Shown here in pieces: positions 10,278 through 20,000 of a stretch of 64,000 nucleotides of DNA. A program made the position numbers and the translations under genes. The DNA is from Allosalinactinospora lopnorensis (GTDB lineage: Bacteria; Actinomycetota; Actinomycetes; Streptosporangiales; Streptosporangiaceae): contig NZ_LAJC01000011.1 of assembly GCF_000981225.1 (NCBI RefSeq), forward strand, positions 1 to 64,000, in the 5' to 3' direction. The stretch's first letter is position 1. The number at the start of each line of letters is the position of its first letter. The notes beneath the pieces were generated by a model. That model had not been told where the DNA came from and made no database searches. It was given only the letters and a program-made list of their open reading frames with translations.

Positions 10278-12079
10278 TTGGAGTACTCGGCCCGGCCAGA
10301 GCAGCGGACAGGTCCAGGGGCGGGCCAGAGCGGGTACGGAGCCACGCCCGTGTCCGGCTACACCGCAGGTCCACCCGGCCGTCCGGCGAAGCGGGTCTCT
10401 CGCTGGAAGCGCCTGTTCCGCGGCCGCCGGTCAGCAGAGCAGCAGCGCCCCGCGGGCACCGACCCGATCGGGTACCCGGGAGCGCACCCCGCAGGGGCCT
10501 ACCCGCCGCCGTACGGCAGCGGATACCCGGGCTACTGGGGCCAGCAGCAGTACGGCCCCCAGCCCGCAGCGGGATACACCCCTCCCCATACGCCGGCCCC
10601 GCAGCCCGCCGCCCCGTACCCGCCCGCGGCCCCCCGCGCCGCCGCCCGCACCGGACAGCAGCCCGACCACGGCCCCGGTGCCGCAGGTCCGCACGGCCCA
10701 CCGGGAGCTGCTGCCGAAGGCGCTGGCCAACCTGGCGATGCGGGACCTGACCCTGGTGGAGTCCCTGCTCCTGCTCATCCAGCGGCTGGAGGACCGCGAG
10801 GACGACCCCGACCTGCTGGAGATCCTCTACAGGGTCGACCACCTGGGCACGCGGATGCGCCGCAACTGCGAGAACCTCCTGGTCATGGCGGGGGAACCGA
10901 TCGCCACCGGGCACCAGGACCCGGTTCCGCTGCACGACGTGACCCGGGCCGCATTGTCGGAGATCGACAAGTACACCCGGGTGCGCATCCAGGAACTGCC
11001 CCAGCTGCACGTCCGGGACATCGCGGCCGACGACATCAGCCACCTGCTGGCCGAGCTGATGGAGAACGCCCTCGCGAACTCCTCCGACGACTCCGATGTA
11101 ACGGTGCGCGGCCATTACCGGGACGACGGCGGGCTCGTCCTGGAGATCGCCGACGACGGCATCGGGATACCGCCGGACAAGCTCGCCCGGATCAACGCCG
11201 AGCTGCGCGAGTCCCCGGTTCTCACCGACGAGACGCTCCGGCACATGGGGCTCTTCGTCGTCGGTCTGTTGGCCCACCGGCACGGCATCGAAGTGCAACT
11301 GCAGACCCGCCCCTTCAGCGGGACGAGCGCGTTCGTCTACGCGCCGGCCGGGATCGCCCAAGTGAGCCAGGCCTCCAGCGCGCAGAGCGGGAACGGACAG
11401 TCCATGCCGGAGACGGGCGAGAGCGCCGGCGCCCCGCGTCCCAGGCCCGCGCCGGTCAGAACCCCCCGGCCACCGCACGGCGGCCGGACGACCCCAGCGG
11501 GGCGGGCCAACCGCTGCCCGAACTCCCCAAGCGCGACCCCGGGCGCGGCACCCCTGGACTGCGCGTCGTCGACGGCGAAGCGCGCCCGGCGGCACCGGAT
11601 CCCGACCCGTCGCAGCCCGCGACGCAGGAGCTACCGGAACTGCCGCGCCGCCAGCCCGCCGAACGCCAGGCCCAGGACACCGACAACGGGCTCGCGGCGC
11701 TGCCCCGAAGAACCCCGCACGGGGGCGTGCCGCCCGCCCCCGCCGGGGAGGCGTCCGGAGGCGAGCGGCAGGACGAGACACAGGACGACTTCGTCGCCGT
11801 CCGCGGCACCCCACCCGAGGACGGCGCGGCGCCCGAAGGCGGGACGCCGACCTACGCGGAGCGCATCCGGGCGGAGTTCGACGGCTACGTCAGCGGGCGG
11901 CGGGAGTACCGGGAGCACGCGGGCGCGGCAGAGGACAGCGACGGCTCCGCGGACGAGGGCCCCGGCAAGGGAGGCCGGCTGGACACCACGGACGGCAGCG
12001 AGGAGAACACCCCCGACGAAGAAGCGGAAGAGGGGATCGCCCCGCACTCCCCCGATCCGGGAAAGGCGGAGCAGCATGA
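10278..12079 (+). pseudogene. cvnA: Conservon sensor histidine kinase-like ATPase (CvnA), frames disrupted
   Basis: Start TTG 10278 has AAGGAG seven bases upstream. The first frame gives a soluble Tyr/Pro/Gly-rich tail (YPGYWGQQQYGPQPAAGY) with a basic patch RVSRWKRLFRGRR and no membrane segment. At the C6 tract 10630-10635 coding moves one base on; that frame holds the conservon dimerisation region (TAHRELLPKALANLAMRDLT) and HATPase_c (LLAELMENALANSS, EIADDGIGIPP). At a second C6 tract (11462-11467) coding returns to the first frame, giving an acidic tail with LPELPKRDPGRGTPG and AALPRRTPHGG repeats typical of CvnA. The exact end is unclear: TGA 12077-12079 overlapping cvnB is the natural stop but needs one more shift. 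Product sits upstream of the GTPase CvnD in a G-protein-like signalling complex. Confidence 0.75.
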
Positions 12080-12498
12080 GCGCCGGCGCCTCCCAAGTGG
12101 AGCAGTTCACCTGGCTGGTGAACAACTTCGTCCGCGACGTGCCAGGTGTCCGCCACGCGCTGGTCGTTTCCAGCGACGGCCTTCGACTCGCGGCATCGGA
12201 GGACCTCGGCTTCGAACTGGCGGAGAAGCTCTCCGCCGTGGCCAGCGGTGTGTTCAGCCTCGCCCAGGAGACGTCCCGGCTCTTCGACCAGGGCCGGTGC
12301 GAACGCACCGTGGTCCGGATGGAACACGGCCGTCTCTTCATCGTCGCGCTGAGCGACGGAAGCTGTTTCACCGTGCTCGCCGGGGAACAGAGCGACATGA
12401 AGGTCATCTCTTACCAGATGGCCATGCTGGCGGACAAGGCCGCGCACGTCCTGACTCCGCAACTGCGATCCCAACTACGGGAAGCGACCGTCAGCTGA
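12076..12498 (+). CDS. cvnB: Roadblock/LC7 domain protein (CvnB)
   Basis: A 140-residue roadblock/LC7 protein, in conservons the partner or GAP-like regulator of the Ras-like GTPase CvnD. The domain spans almost the whole length: VEQFTWLVNNFVRDVPGVRH, VVSSDGLRLAAS, then the FTVLAGEQSDMKVISYQMAML segment. ATG 12076 follows GGCGGAGC. It happens to be in the same frame as the kinase part of cvnA with no stop between them, but the linker in that frame is Arg/Ser-rich shadow sequence, so a natural CvnA-CvnB fusion is unlikely. Confidence 0.9.
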   Translation: MSAGASQVEQFTWLVNNFVRDVPGVRHALVVSSDGLRLAASEDLGFELAEKLSAVASGVFSLAQETSRLFDQGRCERTVVRMEHGRLFIVALSDGSCFTVLAGEQSDMKVISYQMAMLADKAAHVLTPQLRSQLREATVS

Positions 12499-12605
12499 AC
12501 AGGGCCGAAGGAACGGCCCGCCGAAGACGGAGAACCCCCGTCGTCCCCGGAGCGCGCTCAGAGGCGCGAACCGGTGCCAGGCATTGACGAGGAGAGACGA
12601 TCGAA

Positions 12606-12965
12606 TTGAATGGCACTCCCGGGAGGAGCAACCGGGTTCGCTCGTTCAGCCTCACAGGCGGGCGGACCAGGTCGCCATCTCCCCTGCTGCTCGAAACGCT
12701 GGTCTCCACGATCAGCATGAACGCCGCCGGTTTCGCGGCACTCACCCCCGAGCAGCGCGAGATCTACCTCGCGTGCCGGGAAGCCACGTCCGTGACCGAG
12801 ATCGCCACGAGACTGGCGATGCCTATCGGCGTCGCCCGGATTCTGATCAGCGACCTCGCTGAACAGGAACGGATCACGATCCACCCGACGGTCCGGCGCG
12901 ACCAGCCCTCGAACCGCCATCTCCTGGAGAGGATCCTCCATGGGCTCGAGTCAATCGCCCAGTGA
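12606..12965 (+). CDS. cvnC: DUF742 protein (CvnC)
   Basis: A 119-residue DUF742 protein, third member of the conservon. The family signature GGRTRS near the N-terminus and the winged-helix-like AGFAALTPEQREIYLACREA plus IATRLAMPIGVARILISDLA are present. The start is TTG 12606, with GAGGAGA about ten bases upstream; ATG 12610 is out of frame. Its 3' end overlaps cvnD by 26 bases, indicating tight coupling. Role: recruits or couples CvnB/CvnD, from family knowledge. Confidence 0.85.
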   Translation: MNGTPGRSNRVRSFSLTGGRTRSPSPLLLETLVSTISMNAAGFAALTPEQREIYLACREATSVTEIATRLAMPIGVARILISDLAEQERITIHPTVRRDQPSNRHLLERILHGLESIAQ

Positions 12966-13554
12966 TTTCCCGCGGTCGCCGGGGCAGGCGGCCAAGACCT
13001 CCGCGAAGATCGTCATCGCCGGCGGCTTCGGAGCCGGCAAAACCACGATGGTCGGAGCGGTCTCGGAGATCCCACCGGTGAACACCGAGGCGGTCATGAC
13101 CCAGGCGGGCGTCACCCACGACGACCTGAGCGCGACCCCGGACAAGACCTCGACGACCGTCGCCATGGACTTCGGCCGGCTCAGCATCGACCAGGACCTG
13201 CGCCTGTACATCTTCGGCACCCCGGGCCAGTCGCGGTTCTGGTTCATGTGGGAGGACCTGCTGCGCGGAGCGATCGGCGCGATCGTGCTCGCGGACACCC
13301 GGCGGCTCGACGACTCCTTCCACGTCATCGACTACTTCGAGAAGCACACCGATATGCCCTTCATGGTGGTGCTCAACCGGTTCGAAGGAGTGCCCATGCA
13401 TCCCGTGGAGGACGTGCGCGACGCCATGGCCCTCGCCCCGGAGGTTCCCATCCTCCTCTGCGATGTGCGCAGCAGGCAGGAGACCGCGGGGGTGCTGGCC
13501 CAGCTCGTCCGGTACTCCTTGACGTACGAGAGCGCTCCGGCGCTGGCCCCCTGA
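12940..13554 (+). CDS. cvnD: Ras-like GTPase of the conservon (CvnD)
   Basis: A 204-residue small GTPase. The P-loop GGFGAGKTT is at residues 28-36, a switch-I-like Thr stretch lies around 70-78, switch II appears as FGTPGQSRF, and the specificity motif is NRFEG instead of canonical NKxD, which is usual for this family. Overlap with cvnC shows it is the fourth gene of the operon. It is predicted to act at the membrane-proximal signalling complex formed by CvnA-D. The monooxygenase-like gene starting 84 bases downstream is probably in the same unit. Confidence 0.9.
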   Translation: MGSSQSPSDFPRSPGQAAKTSAKIVIAGGFGAGKTTMVGAVSEIPPVNTEAVMTQAGVTHDDLSATPDKTSTTVAMDFGRLSIDQDLRLYIFGTPGQSRFWFMWEDLLRGAIGAIVLADTRRLDDSFHVIDYFEKHTDMPFMVVLNRFEGVPMHPVEDVRDAMALAPEVPILLCDVRSRQETAGVLAQLVRYSLTYESAPALAP

Positions 13555-13637
13555 CGGCGCGACCGTCACCGCCCCGGCGCAGGAGACCGGCTTCCGGGGC
13601 AGTCCAGGCCGGTCCGTCCGGCTCACGATGACCGCGG

Positions 13638-14897
13638 ATGTGGAACCAACCGATGCGCAAGATACTGATCGTCGGCGGAGGGCAGGCCGGGCTGCAGCTC
13701 GGGCTGACCCTGCTGCACCACGACTACGACGTGACCCTGATGACCGCCCGTACAGCGGAGGAGGTCCGCAATGGGCGCGCGGTCTCGATCCAGATCCAGT
13801 TCTCCGACGCGTTGCGGTTCGAACGCGAATACGGCCTGCACCTCGGCGACACCGCACCGGATTCCGTGACGAGCTGCCGCTACACGTTCGCCGGCATGGA
13901 GGGCGTCCCCGGGTTCGACTGGACGGGGCGGCTCAGCGCCGGGGCGCAGTCCGTGGACGAGCGGCTGAAGATGCCCGTATGGCAGGAGATGTTCGAGCAG
14001 CGCGGCGGCAAGATCATCATCCACCCGGTCACCAGCAGCGACCTCAACGCCATGGTGCACATGTTCGATCTGGTGGTGGTCGCCGCCGGGCACTCCGGGC
14101 TGGCCGAGATGTTCCCCGCGAACCCGGCGTACACGCTGCCCGACGTTCCACCGAACGCGTCGGTCATGGCCTACGTGCGAACCGGATCGGAGGAGGCCCA
14201 TCCCTGCCGCGCCGAGATCCACATGTTCCCCGACCTCGGGTTCCTGGTCACCGTGCCCACGATGTCGGTGACCGGGCCGTGCCAGCTCATCTACTTCTGC
14301 GGCCCTTCCACCGGCCCGCTCGGATCCTGGCCGCAGCGGATCCGTCCGCGGGAGCACCTGGACCTGATGCTGGAGACGATCCGGGAGCGCAGCACCGAGC
14401 AGTACGAGCGCTTCCGCGGCGCCGCGCTGGCCGACGCGCGCTCGGTGGCCGTGGACTACTCGCAGCCGGTGGTCCGGCATCCGGTGGCCGCCCTGCCCTC
14501 CGGCGGAAGGATCATGGGGCTGGGCGACACCGTGCTCGTCTGCCAGCCGCACATGGCCCAGGACGCCAACAACGCCAGCAGGAGCGCCGAGGTCGCACTC
14601 AAGAACATCCTGGAGCAGGGGGACCGCCCCTTCGACGAGGAGTTCATGCTCCGGACGTTCGACGGCTTCTGGGAGTACGCCCGCTACATGGCCGGGCACG
14701 TCACAACGGCGCTGATGTCCCCCTCGCCGGCGCTCATGGAGCTCTACATCGCGGCGAACACGCACCAGGAGATCGCCGACCGGTTCATCAACGGGTTCAA
14801 CGACCCGTCCGACTTCGACGCCTGGGCCACCGGCGAGGAGAAGTCGCGCGGCTACCTTGAGCGGGTGACCGGCAGCAGAAGCCTGCTGCCGGGGTGA
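13638..14897 (+). CDS. Styrene/indole monooxygenase-like FAD flavoprotein (StyA family)
   Basis: A 419-residue group-E flavin monooxygenase-like protein. The FAD-binding GxGxxG appears as ILIVGGGQAGLQLGLTLL; the middle carries HPVTSSDLNAMVHMFDLVVVAAG and the late FAD loop reads GLGDTVLVCQPHMAQDANNAS. StyA enzymes epoxidise alkenes or oxidise indole using FADH2 from a separate StyB reductase; no styB is in the window. ATG 13638 and ATG 13653 are both possible; neither has a clear ribosome site. Position behind cvnABCD suggests that conservon signalling is linked to a flavin-dependent oxidation, and physical coupling rather than catabolism cannot be excluded. Confidence 0.8.
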   Translation: MWNQPMRKILIVGGGQAGLQLGLTLLHHDYDVTLMTARTAEEVRNGRAVSIQIQFSDALRFEREYGLHLGDTAPDSVTSCRYTFAGMEGVPGFDWTGRLSAGAQSVDERLKMPVWQEMFEQRGGKIIIHPVTSSDLNAMVHMFDLVVVAAGHSGLAEMFPANPAYTLPDVPPNASVMAYVRTGSEEAHPCRAEIHMFPDLGFLVTVPTMSVTGPCQLIYFCGPSTGPLGSWPQRIRPREHLDLMLETIRERSTEQYERFRGAALADARSVAVDYSQPVVRHPVAALPSGGRIMGLGDTVLVCQPHMAQDANNASRSAEVALKNILEQGDRPFDEEFMLRTFDGFWEYARYMAGHVTTALMSPSPALMELYIAANTHQEIADRFINGFNDPSDFDAWATGEEKSRGYLERVTGSRSLLPG

Positions 14898-14909
14898 GCG
14901 CCGGGGCCT

Positions 14910-16145
14910 TCAGTCCCACTCCGGAGCCGCTCCCACAGCAGAGCAGAACGCCGGGGTGAGCGGGTAGAGGGGCAGGATCGCGGTCTGGAACGCGTGGTAG
15001 ACGTCGGGCTTTCCGGACCACACCGTGTCCGAAGGGCGGTTGTCGGGACCGAGCTCGTGGTGCCAGCTGCCGCGCTCCCTGTCGACGAAGACGCGCTCGG
15101 CATAGTCCCACCAGGTGCGGTACCAGCGGTCGTACTCGGGGTCGCCGGTCCGGCGGAGCAGGGTGGCGGCGGCCGCGATGGCCTCGGTCAGCACCCAGTG
15201 CATCCGCTCGCGGACGACAGGGGCGTCGTTCCAGTCGTGGGTGTAGACGAAGCCGGGCGCCCCGTCGACGTGCCAGCCGCGGCGCACGGCGGCGTCGAAG
15301 AGGGCTTCTGCGTCGCTCATGAGCCAGCCGGGGGCCGCCGCCCCAAAGGCCTGGTCGAGCTGCACGAGCAGCCTCGACCACTCCAGGAGGTGGCCGACCG
15401 TCACCCCATAGGGGCGGAACGGGTGGGCGCGGTCGCCGGTGTTGTACTCCGGCAGCGGCTGCCAGTCGGTCGTGAAATGCTCGGGGAGCCGCCAGTCGTG
15501 GTCTGCCGCCACCTCGTGGATCGCGAACTCGGCGATGCGCAGCGCGCGCTCCAGCCAGTGGGACCGCCCGGTGACCTCGGCGGTGGCCATGAACGCCTCC
15601 ACCAGGTGCATGTGGCTGTTGATGCCGCGGTACTCCTCCGACTCCGTCCAGGCCCGGTCCCAGGACTCGTGGCAGCGCCCGAGCTTCTCGTCGTAGAAGC
15701 GCTCCTCGATCACCGCGATCGCGAGGTCCAGCAACTCCCGGCCGCCGGGCCGGTCGGCCGCGGCCGCCGACGCGGCCGCGAGCAGCACGAAGGCGTGTTC
15801 GTAGGCCGACTTGGCGGTCTGCGTCGGCCGGTCCTCGGGGTTGATGCCGCCGTACCAGCCGCCGTACTCGGTGTCGCGCAGCGGACCCAGCAGCGCCCGG
15901 ACTCCGTGGTCGGCGAGCGTGCCCGCCCTGGGGACCCCCATCATGTGCGCGAGCGCGAAGACGTGCGTCATCCGGCAGGTCACCCAGGTAGGTGTTCCGT
16001 GTACGGCCTCAAGGAGCCCATTGTTGTCGAGCCAGCCGAAACCGGCCTCGGGCCGTTCGGCCGCTGCCCCGAAGGACAGCAGCCGTTGCGCTTCGCTGTG
16101 CAGCCACGCCTTGTGGGCCGGCCGATCGATCCAGGGGTGCGACAT
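14910..16145 (-). CDS. AGE-family epimerase/isomerase (mannose or sulfoquinovose isomerase-like)
   Basis: A 411-residue (alpha/alpha)6-barrel protein of the N-acylglucosamine 2-epimerase family. Barrel motifs include RMTHVFALAHMMG, GGWYGGI, SAYEHAFVLLAAASA, NSHMHLVEAF and HLLEWSRLL, with the catalytic-type His residues in HPFRPYGVTVGHLLEW and ERMHWVLTEAIAAAA. This pattern is nearest YihS/mannose isomerases, which interconvert mannose and fructose or act on sulfoquinovose. ATG 16145 has GGAG five bases upstream; the longer open frame to 16343 is not supported. Convergent with the StyA-like gene. The alpha-mannosidase gene at 17029 makes mannose the attractive substrate. Confidence 0.8.
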   Translation of the reverse strand: MSHPWIDRPAHKAWLHSEAQRLLSFGAAAERPEAGFGWLDNNGLLEAVHGTPTWVTCRMTHVFALAHMMGVPRAGTLADHGVRALLGPLRDTEYGGWYGGINPEDRPTQTAKSAYEHAFVLLAAASAAAADRPGGRELLDLAIAVIEERFYDEKLGRCHESWDRAWTESEEYRGINSHMHLVEAFMATAEVTGRSHWLERALRIAEFAIHEVAADHDWRLPEHFTTDWQPLPEYNTGDRAHPFRPYGVTVGHLLEWSRLLVQLDQAFGAAAPGWLMSDAEALFDAAVRRGWHVDGAPGFVYTHDWNDAPVVRERMHWVLTEAIAAAATLLRRTGDPEYDRWYRTWWDYAERVFVDRERGSWHHELGPDNRPSDTVWSGKPDVYHAFQTAILPLYPLTPAFCSAVGAAPEWD

Positions 16146-17028
16146 GTAACTCCATCCGGCGTCAGCGGTTCGGGGCGGCGGCGGGTCAGGGGTGGGCACG
16201 GTGGCTGTGTTCTCGCGGGCGGGCAGGGCCAGCACGCCGGCGAACCCCGCTGGCGTGCGTCGGATGACCCCATCATTGCTGCCACAGACGACCGCGGTGG
16301 AGTGGTCCGGGCCCGAAAGCAGGGAGGGCGCGGGCGCCCCCATGTATCGCCGAGGTCCGTGGCGACTGATCGCTTATGTTCGCGTGCCGTGGAATTTTAC
16401 CTCCTGAACGACGGGCTCGGACTCCCCGGGCGAAACCGATCGGTCCCTTCCTCCAGCGCAGCGCACCGGATCGGCAAAGAAACGCCGCTCTCGTATTGAC
16501 GTTCCCTCCCCGTTAGGGCAGGTTCGTTCTCGTCACGAGGAACTCAACCGGTTTGTCTCCTGCACTTCCGTACGCCCGGCTTTTCCCGTGGGGGACTCGT
16601 GCCCCGGCACCCGGCCGCCCAGGTTCCCTCGTCCGGACACCGAGGAGGTCACCCGTGCGCACGACCGAATTGACTCCTCCCCTCCCTGAAGGAAGGGGAT
16701 TCCTGGCTCACGTCGGCTGCGGACCGGCGGCCCGTGGAAGCCGGATTCCTCCCCGGCCTGAAGGCCGGAACATCCTCCGGGAGGTCTGGTGATCACTTCC
16801 GATCGGGAACCGACCTGACAGCCATGGCCGGGACGCCACCGTTTCCAGAGCACGCGGACCGCCGATGAGCGGTTCTCCCCGGACCGCGGCGGAGCACGGG
16901 CGTGCCTTCCTCTCCCAGTGCCCCGCTGGCGAGGGCTGGAGATCCACACGACAGGGCCGGACCACCGGCGGCCCGTACCACACAACCCACGGGGACGGGC
17001 AGCAGACCGCAGAACCTGAGGGGGCTTC
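16146..17028. other. Long intergenic region before the alpha-mannosidase
   Basis: About 880 bases with no convincing gene. It must hold the divergent promoters of the isomerase and mannosidase. Its distinctive content is the pair of TGAA-loop hairpins described at 16670-16795. The rest shows no clear coding bias. Confidence 0.5.
16670..16795. repeat. Paired TGAA-loop hairpins resembling IS200/IS605 element ends
   Basis: Two similar units stand about 70 bases apart. The first is TCCTCCCCTCCC-TGAA-GGAAGGGG (16675-16698, one mismatch) followed by ATTCCT; the second is CCGGCC-TGAA-GGCCGG (16753-16768) preceded by GGATTCCTCC and followed by CATCCTCCGGGAGGTCTGGTGA. Subterminal hairpins and this TTCCTCCCC/CTGAAG signature are what I associate with TnpB-type IS605 termini in actinomycetes. 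No transposase remains between them, so this would be a decayed or miniature copy. Confidence 0.4.
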
Positions 17029-20000
17029 ATGCACGACGACCGCAAGCTGGCGCAAGACCGCATCACCCGTGTCCTCAACGAGCGCATCCGCCCTGCTGTC
17101 TATCCGGAGTCCGTCCCGCTGGAGATCGCCCGCTGGGACGCGCCCGGGGAGCCGGTGGCGGTCGAGGACGGATTGAGTGCCCAGTACACGCCGGCCTCGG
17201 TCCGGGACAGATGGGGACCTCCGTGGGGCACCACGTGGTTCCGCGTCCGCGGCGAGGTCCCGCAGGAATGGGGCGGGCGCACGGTCGAGGCCGTCATCGA
17301 CCTCGGCTTCGACGAGCGCATGCCCGGCTTCCAGTGCGAGGGCCTGGTCTACCGGTCCGACGGCACCGTGGTGAAAGGGCTCAGCCCGCGCAACCAGTGG
17401 CTGCGGATCGACACCCCGGTCAAGGGCGGCGAGCGGGTGGAGTACTACGTCGAGGCCGCCGCCAACCCGGTGATCCTGGGCGTTCCCCCGTTCCAGCCCA
17501 CACATCTGGGTGACCGCACGACCGCGCACAGCGAGCCGCTGTACGGCATCCACCGCGTCGACCTTGCGGTGTTCGACGAGACGGTGTGGAACCTGGTGCA
17601 GGACATGGAGGTCCTCGACCAGCTCATGCGGGAGCTCCCGGAGGGGGCGCCGCGCCGCTGGCAGCTGCTGCGGACCCTGGACCGGGCGCTCGACGCGGTC
17701 GACCTGCAGGACGTTCCCGCGACCACCGCCCGGGCCCGCGCGGTAATCGCCCCCGCGTTCGAGGCGCCGGCGGAGGCCAGCGCGCACCGGGTCTCGGCCA
17801 TCGGGCATGCCCACATCGACTCGGCCTGGCTGTGGCCCCTGCGCGAGACCGTGCGCAAGGTGGCGCGCACCGCTTCCAACGTCACGGCGCTGATGGACGA
17901 CCACCCCGAGTTCCTGTTCGCGATGTCGCAGGCCCAACAGCTGGCGTGGATCAAGGAGCACCGCCCCGAGGTCTACGAGCGCGTGCGCAAGAAGGTCTCC
18001 GAGGGCAGGTTCGTCCCGGTCGGCGGGATGTGGGTGGAGTCGGACACCAACATGCCCGGCGCGGAGGCGCTGGCCCGGCAGTTCGTCTTCGGCAAGCGGT
18101 TCTTCGCCGACGAGTTCGGGCTTGAGACGCGCGAGGTCTGGCTGCCCGACACGTTCGGCTACTCCGGTTCGCTGCCGCAGATCGTGAAACTGTCCGGCTC
18201 GGAGTGGTTCCTCACCCAGAAGATCTCCTGGAGCCAGACCAACACGTTCCCGCACCACACCTTCTGGTGGGAGGGCATCGACGGCACCCGGGTGTTCACG
18301 CATTTCCCGCCGGTCGACACCTACAACTCGGACCTGTCCGGCGGGGAGATGGCGCACGCCTCGCGCAACTACCGGGAGAAGGGCGGCGGCAACCGGTCCC
18401 TGGCCCCGTTCGGCTGGGGCGACGGCGGCGGCGGTCCGACCCGGGAGATGCTGGCCCGCGCCAGGCGGCTGCGCGACCTCGAAGGCTCGCCGAAGGTGGA
18501 GATCGAGCGGCCGGCCGAGTTCTTCGCCAAGGCCCGGCAGGAGTACGCCGACGCCCCGGTGTGGCTGGGCGAGCTGTACCTGGAGTTCCACCGCGGCACC
18601 TACACCAGCCAGGCCAAGACCAAGCAGGGGAACCGCCGCAGCGAGCACCTGCTGCGTGAGGCCGAGCTCTGGGCAGCGACGGCCGCGGTCCGGTCCGGGA
18701 CCGACTACCCCTACGAGCGGCTGGAGCAGGCGTGGCGGACGGTCCTGCTGCACCAGTTCCACGACATCCTGCCCGGGACGTCCATCGCCTGGGTGCACCG
18801 CGAGGCCGAGGGCACCTACGGCAAGGTCGCCGCGGAGCTCACCGGGATCATCGACGCGGCGCAGCGCACCCTGGCCGGAGACACCACAAGCGATGACATG
18901 ATCGTCTTCAACGCCGCCCCACACGTCCGCAACGGAGTGGCCGCGCTCGGCGGGGCCCGCACCTCCCCGCCCGCCGGGACCGTCGGGCACAGCCGCGACG
19001 GCGACCGGCACGTGCTGGACAACGGCCTGATCAGGGTGGTCATCGACGCAGGCGGCCTGGTGCGGTCGGTGCTCGACCTGGAGAGCGACAGGGAGGCTCT
19101 GGCTCCCGGCCAACCGGGCAACCTACTGCAGATCCACCCCGACCTCCCGAACCAGTGGGACGCCTGGGACGTCGACGCCTTCTACCGCAACACCGTGGTC
19201 GACCTCACCGGCGCCGACGAGGTCGCGGCCGTGTCCGCGCCCGCTCCGGGCGGCGGCGCCTCCGTGCGGGTGCGCCGCAGCTTCGGGGCGTCGAAGGTCA
19301 CCCAGGTGCTGACCGTGCGACCCGGGGCCAAGCGGCTCGACGTCATGACCGAGGTGGACTGGCACGAGGCCGAGAAGTTCCTGAAGACGGCCTTCCCGCT
19401 GGACGTCCGCGCCGACGACTCCGCGTCGGAGATCCAGTTCGGGCACGTCCGCCGCCCCACGCACACCAATACCTCGTGGGAGGCGGCCAAGTTCGAGATC
19501 TGCGCGCACCGCTGGCTGCACGTCGGCGAACCCGGCTACGGCCACGCCCTGGTCAACGACTCCACCTACGGCCACGACGTCACACGCGACGTCCGCGCCG
19601 ACGGGGGCACCACCACGACGGTCCGGCTGTCCCTGCTGCGCGCGCCGCGGTTCCCGGACCCGGAGACCGACCAGGGCCTGCACCGCTTCGGTTACGCGCT
19701 GGCCCCCGGTGCGGAGGTCGGCGACGCCGTCCGCGAGGGGTACCGGATCAACCTGCCCGAGCGCTCCGTGCCGGGCAGCGAGGAGGTGGCGCCGCTGGTC
19801 GCGGTGGACCACCCGGGCGTCGTCGTCGAGGCGGTGAAGCTGGCCGACGACCGCTCCGGCGACGTTGTGGTGCGGTTGTACGAGTCCCGCGGGACGCGGG
19901 CCCGTGCCCAGGTGGTGTTCGGCTTCCCGGCGCAGCGGCCGCACGTGGTCGACCTGCTGGAGCGGCCGATGCAGTCCGGCCCGGAGCTGCGGGAGGGTAA

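Noticed and set aside
10678-12498. Apparent 606-residue CvnA-CvnB fusion in one open frame
   Set aside because: The linker in that frame is Arg/Ser/Thr-rich with poor third-position GC, whereas the other frame gives the LPRR-repeat tail typical of CvnA. cvnB has its own ATG.
16708-19113. 801-residue open frame on the minus strand
   Set aside because: It is the antisense shadow of the alpha-mannosidase; low-complexity composition and no motifs.
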